Origin: MED-G116 sp038147495
GTDB taxonomy: Bacteria > Pseudomonadota > Alphaproteobacteria > Puniceispirillales > Puniceispirillaceae
Direction of reading: 5' to 3'
NCBI GenBank assembly: GCA_038147495.1
Contig: JAYQTT010000009.1
Span: 1 to 64,000 of the forward strand
DNA length: 64,000 nucleotides
Shown piece after piece: positions 37,042 through 45,353 of this stretch. The notes beneath the pieces were generated by a model, which made no database searches, was not told the DNA's origin, and saw only the letters and a program-made list of their open reading frames with translations. The position numbers and the translations under genes were made by a program. Each line of letters starts with the position of its first letter. The first letter of the stretch is position 1.

Positions 37042-37283
37042 AATTTTTCCCTCAAGATCAACATCATCAATGATCACGACACCACCTGGAGCCATATTAC
37101 TGTCAAAAAGGTAATTTATTATTAATTGATATTGGCATTCTTCTTGCGGGGATAAAGGGCATGCGACGAAAAAACTCCACAAGCGGCATTCCTCCAGCGA
37201 CCGACATTACAGCTGGTGGCCCGATTCCCACTGGCGCCGATAGTTTGTGCATTTTTTCACCGGATAAAGCTGCACCAGATATG
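37042..37283. other. Divergent intergenic region between clpS and the carboxypeptidase gene
   Basis: With the promoter and leader that follow, about 320 bases. It holds an AT-rich stretch (37099-37135) likely to carry the clpS promoter on the minus strand, but no clear -35/-10 pair. No gene seen. Confidence 0.4.
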
Positions 37284-37311
37284 TTGAAACAACCGTTAAA
37301 CACGCTATTGT
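37284..37311 (+). promoter_or_regulatory. Putative promoter of the D-Ala-D-Ala carboxypeptidase gene
   Basis: TTGAAA (37284-37289) and TATTGT (37306-37311) are 16 bases apart. Transcription would start near 37318, downstream of the first in-frame ATGs, which favours a later translation start. Confidence 0.5.
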
Positions 37312-37360
37312 GAAGATGAGATTGAATCACTGTCATACTTTATCCGTGGAGCAGCCGCGC

Positions 37361-38686
37361 GTGCGTTTTTCACCTCGCAACATCAGCACAGAGATGCGCT
37401 TCAGCAAAACCCCGGCGAACCGCACCGCGCGGGCAAAATTTATGATTTTGGCTGTGCTTGCCATGTTGGTAAGCACAATCTATGCGCCGCCGGTGATGGC
37501 GGCAAAATACGCCGCCATTGTGATCGAGGAACACAGCGGCAAGGTGCTGTTTTCCCGCAGTGCTGACAGCCCGCGGTATCCGGCATCGCTGACAAAAATC
37601 ATGACGCTGTATCTGGTGTTTGAGGAATTGTCCTCTGGCCGTCTGGAGATGAATAGCCGGATCAAGGTATCCCGCCTTGCCGCCAGCCGGTCGCCCTCGA
37701 AGCTGCATCTTCGGCCCGGCCAGACGATCACTGTGAAGGACGCAATCTACGCGCTGGTCACAAAGTCGGCAAATGATGTTGCCACCGCCGTTGCCGAACA
37801 TCTATCCGGCTCTGAGCGTGAATTTGCCAAACGAATGACGCGCAAGGCGCGGGCGCTTGGCATGAGCCGAACCACATTCCGCAACGCCTCGGGACTGCCC
37901 CACAGCAAGCAACGCAGCACGGCGCGCGACATGGCCCGTCTGGCAGTCGCGATGCGTCGGGATTTTCCGCAATATTACAATGTCTTCAGCGCCAAGAGTT
38001 TCAATTGGAAAGGCCAGAAATTCCGCAATCATAACAAGCTTCTGTCTGCCTATTCTGGCACTGACGGCATCAAGACAGGATATATCAACGCCTCTGGTTT
38101 CAACCTTGTTGCCTCGGTTGAACGGCGTGGCATCAGATTGATCGGCGTGGTTTTTGGCGGGCGAAGCGGTCGCACGCGCGACAAACATATGATGCAAATC
38201 CTCGATGCATCATTCAAACGCGCCAAACCTGCTGATCTTGGCACCCAAGTCGCCGGAGTCCGCGTGGTTCCGCAGCGAAAAACGACAATGCCGCCAACCA
38301 AGCTTCCGATAGCCCCGCCGCAACGGCCAAAAGTGCGGGCGAATGTCGATGTCAGCGTTGCCGATGCCAGCCCGACCTATCTGGAAGATGCACAGCCGGG
38401 ATCCATCAAAAAGGATGATTTTGATACAATCTGGAGTGTCCAGATTGGCAGTTTCGCCCGCCGTGCAAATGCCCACAAAGCCGCCGCGCAGGCCCGCCGC
38501 GCCGCCGACAGCGTGCTTGGCCAGTCGCCCGCCCGCCTGACCCTCGTAACAAGGGGCGACATGCCGCTCTGGCGGGTGCGGTTCAATAATCTTGATGAGG
38601 ATCAGGCACGATCAGCTTGCGCCGCGTTGTTTGCCAAGGGCCGGCCCTGTTTTGCCGTCTCCGAACAGATCAAACGCGCAGGCTAG
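37361..38686 (+). CDS. D-alanyl-D-alanine carboxypeptidase (PBP5/6 family) with SPOR domain
   Basis: Low-molecular-weight PBP of 441 residues that trims the terminal D-Ala from pentapeptides. Signal segment FMILAVLAMLVSTIYAPPVMA, then S11 peptidase motifs SLTK (76-79), SAN (136-138) and KTG (238-240). After a Pro/Val linker the C-terminal 75 residues form a SPOR domain (IWSVQIGSFARRANAHKAA, MPLWRVRFNN) that binds denuded septal glycan. GTG 37361 is chosen (GGAG nine bases upstream, downstream of the predicted promoter); ATG 37394 is an alternative. Confidence 0.92.
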   Translation: MRFSPRNISTEMRFSKTPANRTARAKFMILAVLAMLVSTIYAPPVMAAKYAAIVIEEHSGKVLFSRSADSPRYPASLTKIMTLYLVFEELSSGRLEMNSRIKVSRLAASRSPSKLHLRPGQTITVKDAIYALVTKSANDVATAVAEHLSGSEREFAKRMTRKARALGMSRTTFRNASGLPHSKQRSTARDMARLAVAMRRDFPQYYNVFSAKSFNWKGQKFRNHNKLLSAYSGTDGIKTGYINASGFNLVASVERRGIRLIGVVFGGRSGRTRDKHMMQILDASFKRAKPADLGTQVAGVRVVPQRKTTMPPTKLPIAPPQRPKVRANVDVSVADASPTYLEDAQPGSIKKDDFDTIWSVQIGSFARRANAHKAAAQARRAADSVLGQSPARLTLVTRGDMPLWRVRFNNLDEDQARSACAALFAKGRPCFAVSEQIKRAG

Positions 38687-38745
38687 TCACCGGACCTCTC
38701 CTTACGGGCAAATATGGCACATGTGCACCCCATGGCCAGCTGATA

Positions 38746-38973
38746 TCAACCCTTGGATGCAGTAGAAATTTTTATTCCATCTCCGCCCATTTGGATGATG
38801 TCGTTCTCATCTTCCATGCAAACAAAACAAGTTTCGCGGGAGAGATCGACATACGCATATTGATCAGTGGCAGCATTGTAATATTGAATAATATCCCCAT
38901 CCTGCCCCATCTTTTCGAAACCAAATAAGATTAGGCGCTCATGATCTTTTGTTTTGATCGATGCTGTGAGCAT
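38746..38973 (-). CDS. Unrecognised 75-residue protein, coupled to the upstream gene
   Basis: Small acidic protein, soluble, with HERLILFGFEKMGQDGD and SRETCFVCMEDENDIIQMGG. Its ATG overlaps the stop of the upstream gene in TAATG, so the two are translationally coupled. I do not recognise a family. No transmembrane or signal segment. Confidence 0.65.
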   Translation of the reverse strand: MLTASIKTKDHERLILFGFEKMGQDGDIIQYYNAATDQYAYVDLSRETCFVCMEDENDIIQMGGDGIKISTASKG

Positions 38974-39221
38974 TAGGCATTGGCCAGCGAATGTGTCACG
39001 GTCTGCAGATGCGATATGGTCACACCGTTCTCAACATTTATTGTTTGAAAATCTGTCGCACGCCTGTGACGTATGTACAATCTCAGCGCAGAATCAGCCT
39101 TCTTTAACACTTCCTCTTCACTGTCACCGACAAAACAGAACTGCGGCTTATCATTGTGCAACACCAGATGATGGCCACTTTCATCTTGGCCTAGACCAAG
39201 TAAAAACGTGAGTTTATCCAT
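38973..39221 (-). CDS. Unrecognised 82-residue protein with a HicB-like C-terminal segment
   Basis: ATG 39221 has GAGGAG six bases upstream. The protein begins MDKLTFLLGLGQDESG, and GDSEEEVLKKADSALRLYI recalls the helix of HicB-type antitoxin partners (strand-strand, then G-D-x-EEA helix). No HicA toxin is adjacent. Coupled to the next gene by TAATG, so the pair forms a small operon between the carboxypeptidase and dnaE2. Function unknown. Confidence 0.65.
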   Translation of the reverse strand: MDKLTFLLGLGQDESGHHLVLHNDKPQFCFVGDSEEEVLKKADSALRLYIRHRRATDFQTINVENGVTISHLQTVTHSLANA

Positions 39222-39321
39222 GTCAGCTCTCCTCTTGAGATTCAACGAAACCCCTATTTCGAAAATCTCAAAAAATGATATTTGGCACTTTTATAAGCTA
39301 CTTGAGTTAATTTTTCGTAAA

Positions 39322-42300
39322 TCACCGGAAATCGCGGCTTCGCATACGGGTGCCTTTGGCATTGGCTGCCGCCGCCTCGTCCAGATACCGCAAAAACCCA
39401 TTCAGATTAAACAGCGACTCAGCGATAAAATGCACCACCGACTGGCTGCGTTGCACGCGCCCAACCACGCCCAGAATCTGCGAACGCAGTAATGCCTCAC
39501 GATAGGTTTCGGTAAGCTTTGGCCAGATGATCACATTGAGTGAATGAATGTCATCCTCAAGCGTCAGAAACACCGTACCACTGGCGGTTCCCGGGCGTTG
39601 GCGCATTGTCACCAGCCCCGCCAGCCGCAACCGTGTTCCATCGCGCACATCATGCGCCATCGCACAGCTTTGCCAGCCGGCCGCCTGTAATGGCGGCGCC
39701 AGCATGGTGACAGGGTGTGCCTTCAAAGACAGACCAAGGCTGCGGTAATCGGCGGCCACCTCTTCGCCGCCACTGGCCTGTGGCAATTGCACATCGGGTT
39801 CAGTGCCAGCCACATTATTGTGACGACGACTGGCATGTGCGAACAGCGGCATATCATTCATCCGCTGGCGGCCAAGGACACGCACCTGCCATTGTGCCTG
39901 CCGCCGGTCCAGCCCCATGCTGGCAAACCCGTCAGCCGCGGCAATAGCGTTCAGCGCATTTGCCGAGACATCGGCCCGCCGCATGATCTCGGCAAGACTG
40001 GCAAACGCCGGAGATTGACCAGATCCCGGCTGACCCGCCATATGGCGGCTGGCGGCAATACGTTCACCTTCACCCCGGGCCAGCCCCTTGATCAGGCGCA
40101 GGCCAAGCCGCAAGGCATGATGACCACGGCGATTTTGTGGATCGGTCTCAAGCGTGCTGTCCCATGCCGAGTACGACACATCAACAGGCAAAATCTTGAC
40201 ACCGCTTCGCTTTGCCTCGGCAATCAACTGGGCTGGCGCATAAAATCCCATCGGCTGGGCGTTGAGCAAGGCACAGATAAAGACATCCGGATAATGGCAT
40301 TTGATCCAGGCCGAAACATAGACCAACAGGGCAAAACTGGCGGCGTGCGATTCCGGAAATCCATAGGTGCCAAAGCCTTCAATCTGCTTAAAACAGCGCA
40401 AGGCAAATTCAGCGTCATAACCCCGCGCAGTCATCCCTTTGATCATCTTTTCGCGAAACCGGCTAACGTCCCCGTGCTTTTTGAACGTTGCCATAGCCCG
40501 ACGCAGCTGGTCCGCCTCATTACCAGTAAAGCCGGCACCGACAATGGCAATCTGCATTGCCTGCTCCTGAAACAGCGGTACGCCCAACGTGCGCTCCAGC
40601 ACCGCGCGCAACGCCTTGGACGGATAGCTGACTTTCTCCAACCCGGCGCGGCGGCGCAAATAGGGATGCACCATATCCCCTTGGATCGGTCCCGGGCGAA
40701 CAATCGCCACCTGAACGACCAGATCATGGAAACAGCGCGGCTGCAGACGCGGCAACATTGCCATTTGTGCGCGTGACTCAACCTGAAACACACCCACCGA
40801 ACGGCCCGCACACAGCATATCATATGTGGCAGAATCCTCAGGCGGGACCGATGCCAGCGTCAAAGGGCGGTTATAATGCAACCGCAGCAGATCAAATGCC
40901 CGGCGGACACAGCTGAGCATACCGAGTGCCAGCACATCGACCTTGAGCAAACCAAGCGCGTCCAGATCGTCCTTGTCCCATTCGATCACCGTGCGCCCTT
41001 CCATCGCCGCCGGGCTGATCGGGCAGAGATGATCAAGCCGTCCGCGGGTGATAACAAAGCCGCCCACATGCTGCGACAAATGCCGCGGAAAGCGGCTGAT
41101 ATCCGATACCAGCCGCATCACCAGCCCCAATCTGCGGTCGGCCGGATCAAGCCCGGCTGCCTGCAAGGCGGCACCGTCAAGCGGTTGTTTTTCACGGCCC
41201 CAGACCTCGCCGGACAGGGCTGCCTGAACATCGCGGCTCAGGCCAAAAACCTTGGCGACTTCGCGCAACGCGCTACGCCGGCGATAGGTAATCACGCTGG
41301 CGGCAAGACCGGCCCGCATCCGGCCATATTTGGCATAAATATGCTGAATGACCTCTTCGCGGCGTTCATGCTCAAAATCGACATCGATGTCCGGCGGCTC
41401 GCCGCGGGCTTCGCTGATAAAACGTTCAAACAGCGGCTGCGATCTGTCCGGATCAACTGCAGTGATGCCAAGGCAATAACAAACCGCCGAATTGGCGGCT
41501 GAACCACGCCCCTGACACAATATGCCCCGGCCACGCGCAAAGCGCACCATGTCGAAGACAGTCAGGAAATATGGTGCGAAGCCAAGCTTCGCAATTAACG
41601 CCAACTCACGGACAAGATACGCCTCAACCTTGTCTGGAATGCCATCCGGATAGCGGTCACGCGCCCCGTTCCATGTCTGATATTCCAACTCCTGCATCGC
41701 ATTGCGGCTACCGGGTGATACTTCGTTTGGATATTCATAGGACAAATCAGCCATGCTGAAGCGGCATTGGCTGGCCAATTGTGCCGCCGCCACCATCGCA
41801 TCCGGCCAGCGGCGCCAGCGGCGCATGGCCTCGTCAGGTGAAATCAGATGGCGCTCGGCATTGCGCGAGAGCAAATGCCCGGCCCTGTCGAGCAGTTGTT
41901 TTTCCCGAATACAGGTTAAAACATCGGCAAGTGGGCGTCGTTCAGCCGCATGATATAGCGCATCCGCCACTGCCGTCAGTCGCAAGCCTGTCTTATGTGC
42001 CATTTCGGCCAGCAAATCGATGCGTGCTTCATCTGCGCCATCCCTGTACAGCGCCGCACCAGCATATAGCGGCCCTTTCACCAGCTGTTTGATCTGGCCA
42101 AGCTGTGCCTGATAGTCAAGCTGCGGGTGCAAAGGTGGCATCACCAGCACCGCAACACCGGTCGACAGGCGTGCCAGATCAGCGACATAGAGAACCGGCG
42201 CTGCCTTGCTACCGCGCATATTGGCCTCACTCAGCAACACTGAAAGCGATTCATAGCCGGTACGATCAAGCGGATGAGCGATCAGATCAGGACCATCAAC

Positions 42301-42534
42301 CGGACGAAGCCGCGCCCCCACCACAAGCCGAATGCCATGATCACGCGCCGCAATATGTGCCCGCACAATACCGGCAAGCGAATTGACATCGGCAATGCCA
42401 ATCGCCTGCCAACCAAGCGCTGCTGCACTTGCCACCATTTCAGACGGATGCGAGGCACCGGTCAGGAACGTAAAATTGCTGTAACAGCCCAATACCGCCG
42501 ATGATATTGCCACATTGTCAGATGGCGGCGTCAT
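39322..42534 (-). CDS. dnaE2: Error-prone DNA polymerase DnaE2
   Basis: C-family polymerase of 1070 residues that does translesion synthesis in the ImuA-ImuB-DnaE2 mutasome. The N-terminal PHP domain is degenerate (GCYSNFTFLTGASHPSEM, then IADVNSLAG, lacking metal-binding histidines). Polymerase aspartates lie in PDIDVDFEHERREE near residue 383; GFGTYGFPESHAASFALLVY and the helix-hairpin and OB regions follow. The start overlaps the imuB stop in ATGA. Induced with the SOS response through the imuA promoter. Confidence 0.96.
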   Translation of the reverse strand: MTPPSDNVAISSAVLGCYSNFTFLTGASHPSEMVASAAALGWQAIGIADVNSLAGIVRAHIAARDHGIRLVVGARLRPVDGPDLIAHPLDRTGYESLSVLLSEANMRGSKAAPVLYVADLARLSTGVAVLVMPPLHPQLDYQAQLGQIKQLVKGPLYAGAALYRDGADEARIDLLAEMAHKTGLRLTAVADALYHAAERRPLADVLTCIREKQLLDRAGHLLSRNAERHLISPDEAMRRWRRWPDAMVAAAQLASQCRFSMADLSYEYPNEVSPGSRNAMQELEYQTWNGARDRYPDGIPDKVEAYLVRELALIAKLGFAPYFLTVFDMVRFARGRGILCQGRGSAANSAVCYCLGITAVDPDRSQPLFERFISEARGEPPDIDVDFEHERREEVIQHIYAKYGRMRAGLAASVITYRRRSALREVAKVFGLSRDVQAALSGEVWGREKQPLDGAALQAAGLDPADRRLGLVMRLVSDISRFPRHLSQHVGGFVITRGRLDHLCPISPAAMEGRTVIEWDKDDLDALGLLKVDVLALGMLSCVRRAFDLLRLHYNRPLTLASVPPEDSATYDMLCAGRSVGVFQVESRAQMAMLPRLQPRCFHDLVVQVAIVRPGPIQGDMVHPYLRRRAGLEKVSYPSKALRAVLERTLGVPLFQEQAMQIAIVGAGFTGNEADQLRRAMATFKKHGDVSRFREKMIKGMTARGYDAEFALRCFKQIEGFGTYGFPESHAASFALLVYVSAWIKCHYPDVFICALLNAQPMGFYAPAQLIAEAKRSGVKILPVDVSYSAWDSTLETDPQNRRGHHALRLGLRLIKGLARGEGERIAASRHMAGQPGSGQSPAFASLAEIMRRADVSANALNAIAAADGFASMGLDRRQAQWQVRVLGRQRMNDMPLFAHASRRHNNVAGTEPDVQLPQASGGEEVAADYRSLGLSLKAHPVTMLAPPLQAAGWQSCAMAHDVRDGTRLRLAGLVTMRQRPGTASGTVFLTLEDDIHSLNVIIWPKLTETYREALLRSQILGVVGRVQRSQSVVHFIAESLFNLNGFLRYLDEAAAANAKGTRMRSRDFR

Positions 42535-44161
42535 GCAAAGAACCCATGCAGAAACCAGCTGACATCCTCGCCGCGTTCAGGCAGCCCCTCGCGATACACC
42601 CAAAACCGTGCCCCTTGCTCATCCTGCAACCTGAAATAATCACGCGTGCGGCTACCGGCCGGAGCCGTCCACCATTGCGGGGCAATGCGTTCAGGGCCGC
42701 TGGCACGGCTTATCCTGTGGGTTTTGTTCTGCCAGATGAACTGGGCCGGTGGATGATCGGGAAGCAAAGCCACAACAGAAACCGGCTGTGGGTGGGTTAA
42801 CAGGCGAACCGGACGCGGCGCAGCAGTGCTATGCCGCAAATGCTGCCCGGCGTCATGCCAGCCGCTGCCATCAGCCGGATTGACTGCCGTATCCTCCATA
42901 TCCGGCAGCGCCATATATTGTGCCGCCTCTGGCTGCCAGCAGGCCCGCGGGCGTGGACGCAGAACCGCACCATAACCAAGGCGTGCCACCAGCCTGTCAA
43001 CAAGGCTTGCATAGGTCTCAGCCGTTGTCAGACCCTCATTAAAATGTCGGGATACCGGGGCTTGTGGACTGCAAAACCGTGCCTCCATCCAGGCATTTTC
43101 CAGTCCAAATTCGGGATCGATTGTCGCGCCGACATCTGCCAGTAACCGATGAAAAGCCGCAACATCACGGCTGGGGCGGGACAAATGCGTATCATGCACC
43201 AGAACCGTACCATCAACACGTTGCCAGCCAAGCCGCAAACGGCGCGTGGCAAGGCCATTTTCGGCCAGTATCTGGCCAATATCTTCCGCCAGCACACGGA
43301 TCACCCTGTTGATATCATCAGGCGCTGCCACCGGCTCGGCAAAATGGCGGATGGCCAGCAAGGGCCGCGGTGGGGCAATCGGGGAAAAGCTTTCATTGAT
43401 ATGCCCAAGCGCCGCATCAAGCCGTTCAATCAGGCAATTGCCAAACCGGCTTGCCAGCGGGGCTCGGGGCATACCCAATATATCGCTAACCACTCGCAAT
43501 CCGGCTGTCGCCATGGCGCTGCATGTCACCATATCGACCCGCAACGCCGCCAACGGCAAGGGTGCCATCATTGCCGCCAACTGCCGAGGGCTGGTATTGG
43601 CCTCTGCCAGAATCCGGCCATGCTGGCCACCGGACAGGCGATGCCTGCCATATCTTGCCAACGCCCAGGCCGCGCCACAGGTTGGTGCCGCCGCTACCCG
43701 CGCCCGTAGCCCGGCCCGGCGCAACCGGCGCAGCATATCTACCAGCATGGTCCTCAGCCCGCCATATAGATGCGTTGCCCCGGCCACATCCAGCCATATG
43801 CCATTCCCATCATGGGGGCAATGCCATGTGTAGCAGTACCATGTGTAGCAGTGCCATGATCGGGGGCCGTTAACGGGCAATAGCGCCGTGCCCATAAGGC
43901 CAGATGATGCAGATCCTGTGCATCGGCGGCGGGGTTTGCATCATGCGAGATCAAATCCGGACACAATGCCCGCGCATCGGCAAGCCGCATCCCGATCTGC
44001 AAGCCGCGACGTCGCCCTTGCGGGCAAGTGGCAACAACATGATCGGCACCGCGATAACGGCTGGTCAGAACAAGTGTCTGTGTCAGCGTCACAATATTGT
44101 TGCGCCGCAGACGGTCTGCCGCCAGATAGGGAAACCAGACATGAATAATAACCCGTGCCAT
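42531..44161 (-). CDS. imuB: ImuB Y-family-like mutasome protein, interrupted by a one-base frameshift
   Basis: ImuB is a catalytically inactive Y-family polymerase relative that links ImuA, DnaE2 and the sliding clamp. One frame from ATG 44161 gives the N-terminus (ARVIIHVWFPYLAADRL, LALWARRYCPLTAPD); another, from about 43813 downward, continues with NGIWLDVAGATHLYGG and the rest to 42531. Adding one base to the G5 run at 43814-43818 (C5 on the coding strand) restores a 543-residue protein. The break may be a sequencing error or a real mutation that would disable the cassette. A 15-bp tandem repeat lies six bases from the run. Confidence 0.88.
43824..43858. repeat. 15-bp tandem repeat inside imuB
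   Basis: Two units CCATGTGTAGCAGTR (43824-43838, 43839-43853) plus five bases of a third. On the coding strand it encodes a pentapeptide repeat, HGTAT twice, in a loop not conserved in the family. Confidence 0.85.
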
Positions 44162-44171
44162 CACACATGCC

Positions 44172-45161
44172 CTATCCGGCGAGGCGGGATGATGCCAGAT
44201 TTGATACCGGATTTGATGCGCGGGCTAATGACCGGGTTAACGCTGGCGCTGTCTGCTGCCACGGTAATTCTGGTGCGTGCGGGGGTGCATCCGCAACTTT
44301 CGCAGATGGCCATTCGCTGAGCGTGTTATCCACCGCATCCCACGCCAGAATAAGATCATGCGCCCGGCCGCCGCGCGCCTGTTTAAGCTCAATCTGCCAA
44401 ATATTATGCCAAGTGTTTTGGCAAGTGTTTTGCCAAGCGTTTTGTGATTCTGTGGCCTGTTCATATGTCGCTACCGGCGCAATATTCCACTGGCTTTCAA
44501 AACCACTGGCACAGCTTGGCCAACCAAGGATAAAGCCTGTTGTACCGCTGGCCTCTGCGGCAAGCTGGGTGCGTCTGGCAAGCCGCATCCAGTAATCGGC
44601 GGATTGACGCGCCCCGTCATATTCGGCAATTACCGCGGCGAGACCGTTGGTGCGCAGAATGTCCTCAAGCACCGCCAGCCGCCGTGTCGGGCTTGGCGTA
44701 TCGACAATCAACAGCCGGTCCGGGTCAAGCCCAAGCGCGGCCATCCCCGCGGCATAGATCATCCCGCCTGCCCCCGCACCCGATGACGGACACCAGACAA
44801 TTGGACCATCATTGTCAGGCAGGGCCAAAAGCTGGCGCAGCAGACAGACAGCAAAGCCCGTCAACGCCCCCCGATATGCCATCTGGTCAGCGCACAGCAT
44901 ATGTACCCGACCAAGCGCCAGCCCGCCGCCAAGCGCCGAATCGAGGGAATCAACCCCAAGCCGCAAACGTGGCCGCGTCATCTGCCCGTCAAGTGTGGCC
45001 ACCTGATGCCGCAAACGGGCAAATTTCCGCTTGCGGCCGGACTCCTTCATAACGAAGTTGTTTTTAAAATAAATGTTATTATTCAGTTTGTTGTCTTGTA
45101 TCTGACATGGCATTTTCCGGTTGATTTCCGGTGCTGTCAGCACGGGGTCTGTGGTCGCCAT
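44172..45161 (-). CDS. imuA: ImuA, RecA-like mutasome protein
   Basis: ImuA (329 residues) is the SulA/RecA-related partner of ImuB and DnaE2. RLRLGVDSLDSALGGGLALGR and WCPSSGAGAGGMIYAAGMAALG match the family, with a degenerate P-loop region. An N-terminal stretch of about 37 residues before MKESGRKRK is rich in Asn and Lys; ATG 45161 is kept because GAGGG lies six bases upstream. A Trp/Gln/Asn-rich low-complexity insert (QNAWQNTCQNTWHNIWQ) comes from a 12-bp DNA repeat. Ten bases separate it from imuB. Confidence 0.9.
   Translation of the reverse strand: MATTDPVLTAPEINRKMPCQIQDNKLNNNIYFKNNFVMKESGRKRKFARLRHQVATLDGQMTRPRLRLGVDSLDSALGGGLALGRVHMLCADQMAYRGALTGFAVCLLRQLLALPDNDGPIVWCPSSGAGAGGMIYAAGMAALGLDPDRLLIVDTPSPTRRLAVLEDILRTNGLAAVIAEYDGARQSADYWMRLARRTQLAAEASGTTGFILGWPSCASGFESQWNIAPVATYEQATESQNAWQNTCQNTWHNIWQIELKQARGGRAHDLILAWDAVDNTLSEWPSAKVADAPPHAPELPWQQTAPALTRSLARASNPVSNLASSRLAG
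44408..44443. repeat. Three 12-bp tandem repeats inside imuA
   Basis: Units GCCAAGTGTTTT, GGCAAGTGTTTT and GCCAAGCGTTTT lie head to tail at 44408-44419, 44420-44431 and 44432-44443. Length is a multiple of three, so the frame is kept and a four-residue repeat is added to ImuA. Confidence 0.9.
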
Positions 45162-45206
45162 ATTGCGCCCTCCATGATCATTTCATGCGTTGATTTGAGA
45201 TCTTTT

Positions 45207-45221
45207 GTTCATGTTTTGTTC
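45207..45221 (-). promoter_or_regulatory. LexA (SOS) operator of imuA-imuB-dnaE2
   Basis: GTTC-ATGTTTT-GTTC is a perfect copy of the alphaproteobacterial SOS box GTTC-N7-GTTC. It ends 46 bases upstream of the imuA ATG and overlaps the predicted -10 element, as expected for repression. Confidence 0.92.
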
Positions 45222-45246
45222 TAGTTTAAAATCAAAAAAAAGTCAA
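45218..45246 (-). promoter_or_regulatory. SOS-controlled promoter of imuA
   Basis: On the minus strand TTGACT (45246-45241), a 17-base spacer and TAGAAC (45223-45218). The -10 shares GAAC with the LexA box. Confidence 0.7.
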
Positions 45247-45300
45247 TCAGCACGCGCCACCATAATCAGGTTCCAGCATGCTCAAGGCGCGCGCGCAAAG

Positions 45301-45336
45301 CCACCTGCCGAAGCGCGCCTTGGCAGGTGGTTTTTT
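45301..45336. terminator. Terminator between amidohydrolase and imuA promoter
   Basis: A 9-bp stem CCACCTGCC/GGCAGGTGG with a 12-base loop and T6 on the plus strand, CTTT on the minus strand. It lies 18 bases after the minus-strand amidohydrolase stop and should insulate the imuA promoter. The better T-run points along the plus strand, where no gene ends. Confidence 0.75.
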
Positions 45337-45353
45337 CCGATAAACAGACTGGA

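Noticed and set aside
39715..40776. 353-residue open frame on the plus strand opposite dnaE2
   Set aside because: Shadow of the dnaE2 coding frame; composition rich in His/Arg/Pro and no family features.
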